Under the pieces are notes generated by a model. That model worked only from the letters and a program-made list of their open reading frames with translations, had not been told where the DNA came from and ran no database searches. A DNA stretch of 64,000 nt from Zanthoxylum bungeanum (taxonomy: Eukaryota > Streptophyta > Magnoliopsida > Sapindales > Rutaceae). Positions 43,820 to 55,072 of this stretch are shown in pieces (position 1 is the first letter of the stretch; each line of letters begins with the position of its first letter). The stretch lies in contig SKCR01038117.1 of the NCBI GenBank assembly GCA_019454045.1, positions 310,001 to 374,000 of the forward strand, written 5' to 3'. The position numbers and the translations under genes are program-made.

Positions 43820-46800
43820 TACTTCAACCGGCTTGTAGAGTCAGATAGAGCGTTATCGGCAGTCGACTCACAAGATTTGTCGAACGAAAGGACTCCTGAA
43901 CATCAACCTTGTTCAGTCGACATGGGGACATCCCCCAATAGACTCGTGACGAGTCTAATAGATAATTGCCTTCACTCGACTTACACGACATGACGAGTGA
44001 CAAAGCTCTTGAACATAAAATCTTGTTCAGTCGACACGGGGACATCCCCAGTTGACTCATGTCGAGTCTAACGAAGCGCCTTCACTCGACTTACACGACA
44101 TGTCGAGTGACAGAGCTCCTGAACATCAATCTTGTTCAGTCGACACGGGGACATCCCCAGTTGACTCATGTCGAGTCTAACGAAGCGCCTTCACTCGACT
44201 CACACGACATGTCGAGTGACAGAGCTCCTGAACATCAACCTTGTTCAGTCGACATGGGGACATCCCCCAATAGACTCGTGACGAGTCTAATAGATAATTG
44301 CCTTCACTCGACTTACACGACATGTCGAGTGACAGAGCTCCTGAACATCAATCTTGTTCAGTCGACACGGGGACATACCCAGTTGACTCATGTCGAGTCT
44401 AACGAAGCGCCTTCACTCGACTCACACGACACGTCGAGTGACAGAGCTCCTGAACATCAACCTTGTTCAGTCGACATGGGGACATCCCCCAATAGACTCA
44501 TGACGAGTCTAATAGATAATTGCCTTCACTCGACTTACACGACATGTCGAGTGACAGAGCTCCTGAACATCAATCTTGTTCAGTCGACACGGGGACATCC
44601 CCAGTTGACTCATGTCGAGTCTAACGAAGCGCCTTCACTCGACTCACACGACATGTCGAGTGACAGAGCTCCTGAACATCAAACTTGTTCAGTCGACACG
44701 GGGACATCCCCAGTTGACTCATGTCGAGTCTAACGAAGCGCCTTCACTCGACTCACACGACATGTCGAGTGACAGAGCTCCTGAACATCAACCTTGTTCA
44801 GTCGACATGGGGACATCCCCCAATAGACTCGTGACGAGTCTAATAGAAATTGCCTTCACTCGACTTACACGACATGTCGAGTGACAGAGCTCTGAACATC
44901 AAATCTTGTTCAGTCGACACGGGGACATACCCAGTTGACTCATGTCGAGTCTAACGAAACGCCTTCACTAGACTCACACAACACGTCGAGTGACAGAGCT
45001 CCTGAACATCAACCTTATCCAGTTGACATGGGGACATCCCCCAATAGACTCGTGACGGTCTATAGATAATTGCCTTCACTCGACTTACACGACATGTCGA
45101 GTGACAGAGCTCCTGAACATCAATCTTGTTCAGTCGACACGAGGACATACCCAGTTGACTCATGTCGAGTCTAACGAAGCGCCTTCACTCGACTCACAAA
45201 ACACGTCGAGTGACAGAGCTCCTGAACATCAACCTTGTTCAGGAAATGGGGACATCCCCCAATAGACTCATGACGAGTCTAAAGATAATGCCTTCACTCG
45301 ACTTACACGACATGTCGAGTGACAGAGCTCCTGAACATCAATTGTTCAGTCGACACGGGGACATCCCCAGTTGATCATGTCGAGTCTAACGAAGCGCCTT
45401 CAATCGACTCACACGACATGTCGAGTGACAGAATCCTGAACATCAAACTTGTTCAGTCGACACAGGGACATCCCCAGTTGACTCATGTCGAGTCTAACGA
45501 AGCGCCTTCAATCGGACTCACAAGACATGTCGAGTGACAGAGCTCCTGAACATCAACCTTGTTCAGTCGACATGGGGGCATCCCCCAATAGACTCGTGAC
45601 GAGTCTAATAGATAATTGCCTTCAATCGACTTACACGACATGTCGAGTGAAAGAGCTCCTGAACATACAATCTTGTTCAGTCGACACGGGACGACATACC
45701 CAGTTGACTATGTCGAGTCTAACGAAACGCCTTCACTAGACTCAACAACAGTCGAGTGACAGACCTCCTGAACATCAACCTTATCCAGTTGACAGGGGAA
45801 ATCCCCATAGACTCGTGACGAGTCTATAGATAATTGCTTCACTCGACTTACACGACATGTCGAGTGACAGAGCTCCTGAACATCAATCTTGTTCAGTCGA
45901 CACGGGGACATACCCAGTTGACTCATGTCAAGTCTAACGAAGCGCCTTCACTCAACTCACACAACACGGAGTGACAGAGCTCCTGAACATCAACCTTGTC
46001 CAGTCGACATGGGGACATCCCCCAATAGACTCGTGACGAGTCTAATAGAAATTGCCTTCACTCGACTGCACGACATGTCGAGTGACAGAGCTCCGAACAT
46101 CAATCTTGTTCAATCGACACGGGGGAATACCCAGTTGACGCATGTCGAGTCTAACGAAGCGCCTTCACTCGACTCACAAAACACGTCGAGTGACAGAGCT
46201 CCTGAACATCAACCTGTTCAGTCGACATGGGGACATCCCCAATAGACTCATGACGAGTCTAATAGATAATTGCCTTCACTCGACTTACACGACATGTCGA
46301 ATGACAGAGCTCCTGAACGTCAATCTTGTTCAGTCGACACGGGGACATCCCCAGTTGACTCATGTTGAGTCTAACGAAGCGCCTTCACTCGACTCACACG
46401 ACATGTCGAGTGACAGAGCTCCTGAACATCAAACTTGTTCAGTCGACACGGGGACATCCCCAGTTGACTCATGTCGAGTCTAACGAAGCGCCTTCACTCG
46501 ACTCATACGACATGTCGAGTGACAGAGCTCCTGAACATCAACCTTGTTCAGTCGACATGGGGACATCCCCCAATAGACTCGTGACGAGTCTAATAGATAA
46601 TTGTCTTCAATCGACTTACACGACATGTCGAGTGACAGAGCTCCTGAACATCAAATCTTGTTCAGTCGACACGGGGACACCCCTAGTTGACTCATTTCGA
46701 GTCTATCGTTACGCCTTCACTCGACTCACATGACATGTCGAGTGACAGAGCTCCTGAACATCAACCTTGTTCAAGTCGACCAGAGGACATTCCCCCAATA

Positions 46801-46880
46801 GACTCCAGACGAGTCAAACATGTCAACATTGTCACTCGACTCAAAATTACATGTCGAAAGAAAATGTCCCTAAACCATTT
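43820..46880 (+). repeat. Satellite-like array in Tat-R 3' region, alternating 109 and 113 bp monomers
   Basis: cttcactcgac begins monomers at 43970, 44080, 44189, 44302, 44411, 44524, 44633, 44742 and 44854: spacings 110, 109, 113, 109, 113, 109, 109, 112. The short type has ccagttgactcatgtcgagtctaacgaagcg; the long type has caatagactcgtgacgagtctaatagataattg. About 27 monomers in total, more irregular after 45000. Each has TCACTCGAC-N11-GTCGAGTGA (for example 44082-44110) and usually GGGGA-CA-TCCCC. ORFs here are repeat translations. Confidence 0.92.
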
Positions 46881-47223
46881 TACAAATAACCTCGTCGAGT
46901 CAGATAAACCATTTTAAAGACGTGTCGAATCTCCCAGGGACACGCTTCAGGAAATCTCTGTCGTATCAGGGAATTGGTTGCTTCATTCTCTTCGGAACGA
47001 CCTGTCAAGTGGAAAGATTCCTGAACCTCGTTTCTAGTTCGTACAACTAGAGACTCCACCCCCACGCGATTACAGGAGAAAATGGCCCCCAAACCATCGT
47101 CAGATTCAGACGACCAAAACGTCTTATATAGTTACCTATGATAATTAGTTTAGCAAACGACATGCTGGATAAAGATACTCTCCAAGTCAAAAGACATCAA
47201 GACTTAGAGAGTAAGGGACAAAC
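46881..47223 (+). other. Tat-R sequence between satellite array and 3' LTR
   Basis: Unique non-coding sequence. The last bases before the LTR (agagagtaagggacaaac) are only weakly purine-rich; they are the best candidate for the polypurine tract. Confidence 0.6.
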
Positions 47224-47791
47224 TGTACAGGCCAAATTTGGGCCCAGGGATAAAATCGACATTTATTCCACCTGGAGCCCGTTAACAAAATCCAATATTG
47301 AAGACAAAGGCTAAAGTCCCGCAGCCCACCTCACAAAGCCCAGACCCATCAAAGTTTCGAATACCAACAGACACCAGTTACGAACTCAGTGAAGATCAGG
47401 GAATTAAAGGACGATAATGGAACACGGCGGTTACACGGTCAACAAATCGCGAAAATAATGACTGCATTTAAGGATTCCAACGGGCAAGAGATGAAGACTA
47501 TAAAAGAAAGAAGTCAAGTAATAGACAGGGGAGGCCAGACAGAAACCACAACTACATCACATTAGACCGCCCTTTCGGCAAGCTATATAAGATTGAGGTA
47601 TACTACAAGCCTTGATCTTTTCCCCTTCGACTTAATCACACATTAGCTAACTTGAGCGTCGGAGTGCTTACGGCTTCCACCACACCGGTGGGCAGTAAAT
47701 CTCTTCCGCTTTACTCTTGTTTTACAGGTTCGCTCACGCCCTACAGACTCACAATCTCGATTGTGGACCTCAATCGAAATCCGTGTCTACA
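47224..47791 (+). repeat. Tat-R 3' LTR, 568 bp
   Basis: Matches 35086-35650 from TGTACAGGCC to GTGTCTACA. Differences are listed under findings. Followed by the GGTAT duplication. Confidence 0.95.
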
Positions 47792-47796
47792 GGTAT

Positions 47797-48352
47797 CGCA
47801 TGCTGGGCAATACTTCTGTCTACCCCAGGCATGTCCTCATAAGACCAAGTGAACACTTTGGCATATTTAACCAACATCTCTTCTAAATTCTTCCGCTCTT
47901 CGACGGTAACTTCACTCGCAATTAAGACTTCATTGGGGGCTTTCAGGCGTACCAAGGTTGAATGCGTTCGTTTTAGTTGAGTTGATATCAAATATGCTTA
48001 AGTCATGCAAGTTAAGAGGAAGAGACTCAGGCAAGTAAGCAAAATGATTGTCTTTATTGCTAGTAAATGTGGGAGTACACTCAAATAAATCAGGAAGATA
48101 AATGTCTTCATCATCTACAGACACTTCATCTTCCGCAACCAGGTTTTCCTCAGCTTCCTTATTCTCCTCAAGAGTCAGGCTCTCCAATTTCATCAGCTCT
48201 TCTTCCCATTTCTCTTCTTCCTTTTTCGCAACTTCCTCTGTCAGCGGCTTCTCACCCAAAATATCTTGGAAGATCTCAAATCCGGGCACCACAATCCCAT
48301 TAACTTCAACTGGTTCGAGCTCTCCTTGATACCCTGAAGCCTTTACGAAGCA
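47797..48352 (-). pseudogene. pol: Tat-3 RT N-terminus and acidic pro-RT spacer
   Basis: Minus-strand reading from 48292: an acidic, Glu-rich spacer (EEEKWEEELMKLESLTLEEN, EDEVSVDDEDIYLPDLFE). After a frame change near 47960, the RT entry region follows (TVEERKNLEEMLVKYAKVFT, WSYEDMPGVDRSIAQHAIPV), cut at 47797 by Tat-R. The RT resumes at 35085. Confidence 0.88.
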
Positions 48353-49383
48353 TTACATCAGCTTCAACCATTTCTTCTTTGCTTTCGGCTTTTCTTCGTC
48401 AAATATGTATCCCAAACCCCTCCGAGTAGTCTGCCCTTTAAAGTCTGGCAATGTTGAACCTTTGTCTGGTTCAAAATTCATTTTCTCCATGATCCTAGCC
48501 ACTTTAGGATCTACCCACTCCTCGAAGGTTGCCGACACTTGGAACCTCGTAAAAGGTTGAATTTCCAAGGTGGCTACATCATTGTCCACCTCAGCTCTGA
48601 TAATGACAATCTCTCCTCCATACGGGAACTTAATCATCTGATGCAGAGTGGAGGGCACGCCCCCAAGCTTATGAAACCACGGCCTTCCCAACAACAAGGT
48701 AAAACTGGGATATCCAGCACAGTGAACTCGACCTCATCCTCTATCGGACCAACCTTGACTACAGCGATAAAAGTACCCTCAACTCCCCACTTGCTATCAT
48801 CATAAGCCTTAATAGTCATATTAGAGGGATTTAAATCTGTCGGCTTCATACCCAGCCTTGCCAAAATCTTCAATGGGCACACATTGATGGATGAGCCATC
48901 GTCAACCATCATATAAGATGTCCTATTGCCCCTCACTTCAGCTCGGATGAATAAGGGCCTATTGTGGTTTCTTCCCTCAACCGGGAGTTCTCCCTCAGAA
49001 AATGTTATCTGCAGTGCTTCTTTCTGTACTGACCCGACAAACATTACGGGATTAGCATCCTCGGGCACTACTATCTTGCTCAAGGCCTCAACCATAGCTC
49101 GCATGTGCTCTCCAGACGCACACAACAACTCCCAGATACTCAAATATGCTCGGGTCTTTTTCAGTTGCCGCAACACTACATCTCCCTCAGCATTCTCTGT
49201 ATTCTCGGTTACTTCTCGGCCTTCTGTCAATACTTCCTTCCCATTTTCTGCAGTATCATTATAAGAACACCCACTTCGGGTCATCCCATTTACCTCCTCT
49301 TCGTCGCTACTCGAGAAATCCTCCCAGAAATTCTTCTTCTGTTCCATCTCATCCTCACTGTTACTATCCCAAATCCCAGGCAA
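48353..49383 (-). pseudogene. pro: Tat-3 protease region
   Basis: Minus-strand ORF from 49383: acidic N-terminal linker (NFWEDFSSSDEEEVNG), LRQLKKTRAYLSIWELLCAS, then the aspartic protease core YMMVDDGSSINVCPLKILA. The active site is spelled D-D-G-S, not D-T/S-G, a form I associate with Tat/Ogre elements. The frame changes near 48690, where LLGRPWFHKLGGVPSTLHQM continues to 48353. It overlaps the gag end (49290-49592) in another frame. Confidence 0.85.
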
Positions 49384-50678
49384 GAGGCTTGGCAGTCAAA
49401 GGTTTGCAGGACAATGTCTTCAGGTAGGCAAGAGTTGATCATATAAGTAGGTGGGGGGACAGAGTGATAGTTGGGAAAGAGGTTGCGGTATGTGTTTGGT
49501 TGTTCTTTCTCAGGATCAGGAATCTTATGGGAGTCAATCAAGTCTTGGATCTCACGGGCGGTGACGGGTACAGTTATCGGTGTCATGGCCATTCTGTTGG
49601 TGAAAGTGACAGTAGCGGTTCATGTTGAGGTTCGGTGGGGGGAGGATTTGAGAGTGGTTTCAGCTCCAATGGTTTCAAGAGCCTTTGCCTTGTCAATTTC
49701 TCAAGAACTTTGGACAAAGGTCTGCCCAAGTTGGAAAAGCGTCGGTTCTTAATGGCAGCAACCTCCGTAAAAATAGGCTTAGCACCTGAGAGTCCTTCGG
49801 ATGTCCTCCTATTCAGACTATAAAACTTCCGATTCTCGGCTTCCTCCTCTTCAATATCCATGACAGTTTCCCTCAGCTATCAGAAATATGTGATCATGGA
49901 GGTTATTCTCCTCAGCTTACCATAAATCGAGGGCTTAGTACCATTGATAATCATCTTTATTTGGTCCTTCTCTGAGGGCCGAGTCTGCATCTTCAAAAGC
50001 TGGCTTCTCCAGTGATCCACATACTCTTTAAAGCTCTCCTCCGGCTTTTGCTTAGTATTCTCCAAGTCGCGAAGCGACAAGTCGATCTCTAAGTCTGTGA
50101 CATACTGCTTTAGGAAGGCATCAGCAAGTTCCTCCAATCTTCCTTAACCTTTTTTTCTCAAGGCTGTGATACCACACTACAGGTGCCCCCTCGAGTGACA
50201 TCCCAAACATCTTTTGGACTTGGCGTTGGGACATGCCCACTGAACTCATCACACGAGACATATTGCCGCAGATGGACCCTCAGGTCTCCATTCCCATTAA
50301 TTTGGCAATATCGGGCATTTTAAACTGAGCTGGCAGCTGTTCCTCGAAGGTCATCGCCTCATAATCCAACAAGTCCTCATGTTTCCCCTTCATTTTACGG
50401 GTAACAGACTCCATCTAATCACGGAGCTTTTGTATCTCAGCCTGAGACCCGACTATTCTCCCAGCGTCATATTCAGCCATATCATCATCAAACACCGGAG
50501 CATCATCATTCAAACCACTCAGAGGGCCCTCACGCCTCTCATTTGCAGATCCTCCCGCAACGTGGGGCACATCTATATTAGACATGACATCAGTCAGAGC
50601 TTGTAGTTGTTCAATCATTTTGGTGATATTAGCTTCAATCTGGTCCATTTGAGACCCCTCGTTGATGGATTCACTCAT
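49384..50678 (-). pseudogene. gag: Tat-3 gag, degenerate
   Basis: Start MSESINEGSQMDQIEAN at 50678. Homologous along its length to the Tat-1 and Tat-2 gags. Pieces: DDDMAEYDAGRIVGSQAEIQ with a stop near 50415, the Gag core in broken frames around 50400-50140, then LKQYVTDLEIDLSLRDLENT (50137-49880) and MDIEEEEAENRKFYSLNRRT (49861). The zinc knuckle at 49570-49611 reads CHFHQQNGHDTDNC with C-X2-H-X4-H-X4-C spacing. It ends with NTYRNLFPNYHSVPPPTYMI, as in Tat-2. Confidence 0.88.
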
Positions 50679-51615
50679 GTTTACTGATGGTCTTTTGATT
50701 AGTCTCCCCTATTCCCTAACCCAACGGGAATCTATGGTGTCTTTTAAGATCGTGTGTTAGTGCATATGCGTGCAATACATGTAACATATAAATTAATAAA
50801 AACTTTATACTAATTGGCCCATTACCATTTTAAAGTATTCAACCACACCATTGCGCGGTGCAAACTTGTCCCAGTTGAAAAGGCCCAACAGGTTTACACT
50901 TTGTGATAACATGGCTAAATGACTTCGAATGATAAGAGGCCTAAACACAAGATGGCCCATCAGCATTTTAGAAGCCTTTGGACCAATTGTCAAAGGACAC
51001 GAACTCGTCCCAGTTTAAATGGCCCAACAAGTTCACATCTCTTGACAAGAATTCCAACAGGATCCAAATGACGATGGTCAAAAACATAAACATAAGGAAA
51101 TGATTTCTACCAGTTCTACGACTAAGGTTCACATGTGGGTTTACGGGAGTGCGGACAAAGGCTCTCGCTGACGAAGGATTGACCACAACTAGGACTCCCC
51201 ACTCAAGGGTTCAAGCGACCAAGTGAGCGCACCTTTTTTATACCTTACGGTACGTGCCAACAAGTTATGATACGTGACTGACTGTCAAATGGATTTCCTA
51301 TTGAAGATTCCCCAGAGGGAGGGTGGAGCGAACTCTCTTAAATACCCAAGCCTCTTAGGCTCTTATCGCCTTGGTGATAGGAATAAACAACAAGTCCTCC
51401 AAATTAGTCCGTCACAGTGAGCTACGAGTAAATGATTATCTTGGTGCCTTCACAGCTTTTCCTTATAGAAAGGTAGTGAATGAAGAAAGACACCAAACCA
51501 TTACCTAGCCTTAATAATTTTTTTTATTAAACCCCTTCAACCCACTGTAGACACGGTTAACTAAAGCACAAATCACAAACATTACAAGACATTATTTTGG
51601 GGCCGATTCTCTATC
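50679..51615 (-). other. Tat-3 5' leader
   Basis: Same leader type as Tat-1 and Tat-2, with only one good copy of the 'TTTGG.CCAAT...CCCAGTTTAAATGGCCCA' repeat (50970-51040) and one diverged copy (50810-50900). No extra ORF. Confidence 0.75.
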
Positions 51616-51631
51616 CCTAGTGGAGTCGCCA
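51616..51631 (-). promoter_or_regulatory. Tat-3 primer binding site, tRNA-Arg type
   Basis: Minus-strand TGGCGACTCCACTAGG, three bases after the LTR; one base differs from Tat-1 and Tat-2. Confidence 0.75.
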
Positions 51632-51634
51632 GAC

Positions 51635-53035
51635 TGTAGGACACAGAACTTGACGACGCTGTTCTAGGCTCGCGGCCTAGTTGGGAGTACGGAATAGCTC
51701 GCGGGGAACTAAACCGGAGAAATAACATGGAGTCACCACCCGGTGTGAACCGGGAAAAAGATTTAAGGCCGTACTCACCCCTCGTAAGGGAAGACCTCAA
51801 ACCGTTGGGTTCGGAATGGTCTCTTACTTATGTCACTTGTAAAAATATGATTTGTGCAATAAACTAACCGAATCTACTCAACATGTATGCTCAAAGGTAG
51901 CCTACACCTAAGTTCGCATGCATAAGAATAATAAAGAAACCTATATCTAAGTTCGCATGCTTCAAAGTAAGTTGTCATAACGACAAACACGCAATAACAT
52001 ACAATCATCGCACAAGCATGCTCAATTATCTAATGCGGAAAATAAATAAGAATCTAAGCATAAATATAAATTAAATCCCTAATATGATATAAAACAACCT
52101 AATCATGCATAAAGAAAGAAAATACTATCGACTAAATCATGCTTAAGATAAATAACATACTAGCAACCTAATCATGCTCGAATACAATGTTGGATGAACG
52201 AAATATGTGTATCTCTCAAGCGGTACGTGGCATTGTATCACGAGTGCAAACCGCGATATCGTCCATTCGGATTTGGCTATGGAATTTACGTCCGGGTTTC
52301 CATCCGATATACCATAAGAAAGAACACATATCCATTCACCCAACGGCCACAACACAAATCAATTAACGACTCTCATGTGAATTAAATTTAATAAACAATT
52401 AAAAGACGAATAAAAATAAATAAAAGAGGTGCCCTCAGGTCTAACCTTTTATGTCGCTTCTTGGAAGTGCGTTACACAGCCGTTGGAAGGGTTGATGATC
52501 CGTAACTTTTCTGGTTCACTAATCCAACGTTTTTTCCTTGTTGTTTCGCTGTTTGGGCTGCTATATTCACTCTATTTCGCTGATGTTTCTGGTTGCGTAT
52601 TGGCTTACTGGTTTGCGGTAACATGGGACTGTTTTATGGGTGCAGTTTTTGTGGGTTTAAGGACTGTTTTTGCAGTTTTTCTACTATTTTGGGGTTGTTT
52701 TAGTGCAGTTTTTGGGGCTGTTTGGGGGCATTTTCAGGGGTTAAATTTGCGGTAAACTAGGCAGTTTTATGAGGGTGTAATTAGCGGCAGTTTTAGGCAG
52801 TGTAGTGGGCAATTTCTCCGCAATTTGAGGGTTGGTTCAGCGGCTGTTTCGGGGGTGTTTGCAGAGGTATTTAGGCGTTAATTTGAGGGTTATTTGATAT
52901 CAGTTTGTGCGTGAGGCAATGGGCGTGAAGGAGGGCTGTAACCTAAGTGAGGTTGAGGGGGGCAAGTGGCTTGTGTGGTCAAGGGGCTGGTGGCGTTGAA
53001 AGGAGCTATATTGGCGTGAAGTAGTTGGGACGTGT
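51635..53035 (-). repeat. Tat-3 5' LTR, part inside of Cop-3
   Basis: Matches 27727 onward. The hairpin at 51739-51754 is intact here, and the conserved block is at 52214-52315. Ends at the Cop-3 target duplication CGTGT (53031-53035); continues at 61648. Confidence 0.92.
53031..53035. repeat. Target-site duplication of Cop-3, CGTGT (partner 61643-61647)
   Basis: Perfect 5 bp match; the uninterrupted 3' LTR reads ggacgtgtggctagg at this point. Confidence 0.93.
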
Positions 53036-55054
53036 TGTTAGACATTATGACCCATAGCGTCACTGTTTTGTAAATGATATTGTATTATTGTACAAAATCA
53101 ACTATGTGATAATGAAATTGCCTTTTGCCGTTTTGTAAAATTATTTACTTTGATATATTAATATCAAAAGTCCATATGATTAGTTCCGTATTGAGATGAT
53201 ATGAGACAGTATCAATATAAAAGGTTTAATCATTAAATATCCCTAGTCGGAGTATTATCGAGATCGGACATCGATAATGCGGAATAGACTAGTATTGCAC
53301 TTGTTCGAGTTGTGATGGCACAACGGCATAGTTCTCATATATTTAAGTATTGGATACTTATGCAGGTGCGATAGGAGGTTGTGTTTTGCCGATGGTACGG
53401 AAAACAGCTTCGCTTTGGATAGACCCCGCGGAATCCCATTGGTAGTATGTCTGAGTGTCTATGGGAGGCCGCATCAGGGTAGGTGTATATGGTCTTAACC
53501 TGAGACTTGCATCGCTAGTACTTGCGACAATCGGTAAACTTTGGTTTTGGTGGTTCGGGCTTTAACCGGTTCTGTGTACGCCTCTTCTGGGTTTTTCGAG
53601 AATCGTAGTGTACTGGATGTGATGTCAAGATGGAAGTATCACTTCAGACATATGGAGATGATGATCACGCAGGATACAGAACTAGTACTCTATAAAAGGT
53701 TGCAACCGTCGGGACAATATGACCAGGTCAGGATTGTCCGATTTAAGAGACTAGTTGTTTGATATCCGATATATGTTTCGTACGGGGCAGACACATTTCC
53801 AGCCCCAGGCCTAACATGTGATCGTCCGATACTGGATCGATGTACGCGATACTACGGTATACTACGCTTGATAAAGATCTAATATTCCAGTAAGAATATT
53901 TCTGGAGAATTGGGTAGGCATGGCGCTTTGCTAGAAGCCAACCTTGTCTTGTAAATCGGTAAAAACGTAGTACGAGGTACGTACGTGTTTGGATTATCCA
54001 ACGACCGTATTTACTGCCAACATATCCGGAGATCTCTTGGGTCGCTTCCTGAAGATTCACCTATGATGTTTGATTCGAACTTTATTAATCTTGGATTAAT
54101 TACGGAGAAACTTTATCTTGGATAAAATGCCTTATTAGGAGAGAGAGAGAGATCGATTAATTTGGAATTAATCGATAAAATAATATATTCGATATATTAA
54201 ACGAAATTAGATTTCGACGCGGAATTAAAATCGGATTTTAATTCGGGCAAACGAATTAATTTAGAATTAATTCGTTAGCGATCTGAATAGTAATTTCGCT
54301 AGGCGTAATTATTTAATTCTCGTCGCGACGGAAATGCGTTAATTCGGAATTAGCGAAATCGAGCCCGAAAGTGTTTGCGGACACATTCGTATTTTGAAAC
54401 GGGTGGGATCCGCAAATCACATCGCGATATCTCATTACTTGACACGAATAGATGATGGATGTATCTAGTCACCTTTATGGGATGATACATTGTCTCTATT
54501 CTCAATGTAAGATAATGATGCCATTTAATGAATTTTTTGGAGGGAAAAAGCTTTACACGTTTTTGAAGAGTTTTTTATCTAAAAAATTCATTTTGGTATA
54601 TGATGCATCATGATTGCTTTTCTTTCTTGACTCACACGTTTTTGAAACAAAAGAGAACAAGAAAATTAAAAGTCTCTCACTCTCCTCTCCTTCCCTTCAC
54701 GCACGCCGTGAGCTTCATCCATGGCAGAAAAATTGTTTTTCATTTCTCCATTTTGCTAGCACAACAAGGATCAAAAGAGGTGATAGGGAAACAACCTTGG
54801 AGCTTGGAGTACTAGAAGATTTGAAGCTTCTCACACTATTGTTCTTGCTTGGCCGAAACTGCCCAAAGACTTGAAGCTTCTCTCATTCTTGTTCTTGGCC
54901 GCATAACACCCACCTTGGAGGCTCAAGGATCCTCTTCACCATTTTCGTCACAAAGCTTTGTAAGTATGATTCCGCCATGCTTCAAGCTTTGCATGTATGT
55001 TATTTGTATTTCTATGGCTTAATCTTTCTTTGGGACTAATTATAGAAACCAACA
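53036..55054 (+). repeat. Cop-3 5' LTR, 2019 bp
   Basis: TGTTAGACATTATGACCC...GAAACCAACA. Same family as the Cop-2 LTR, including the palindrome at 54252-54274. It has a short internal duplication near 54825-54890 (tgaagcttctc.cac/att) that the 3' remnant lacks. Confidence 0.92.
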
Positions 55055-55055
55055 A

Positions 55056-55072
55056 TGGTATCATGAGCCATG
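55056..55072 (+). promoter_or_regulatory. Cop-3 primer binding site, tRNA-iMet
   Basis: TGGTATCATGAGCCATG; matches the initiator-Met primer motif apart from one extra T after TGGTATCA. Confidence 0.8.

Larger units (their letters stand above)
35086..47791 (+). mobile_element. Tat-R: Retand/Grande-like Ty3/gypsy element, nearly intact, 12.7 kb
   Basis: Two 565-568 bp LTRs differ by about five substitutions and three one-base indels by eye. Order: LTR, primer site, gag, protease, RT, RNase H, second RNase H, integrase, antisense gene, satellite array, LTR. A perfect target duplication flanks it. Small LTRs with a long 3' region that holds an antisense ORF and tandem repeats are documented for some Tat-clade elements; the exact lineage name is my inference. 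Confidence 0.93.

Noticed and set aside
44059..44733. 224-codon ORF with repeated peptide
   Set aside because: Translation of the 109/113 bp satellite; open only because the monomers lack stops in that frame and vary by near multiples of three.
43820..46880. CRISPR-like array
   Set aside because: The whole monomer is conserved with no unique spacers, the context is a plant retrotransposon, and there are no cas genes.
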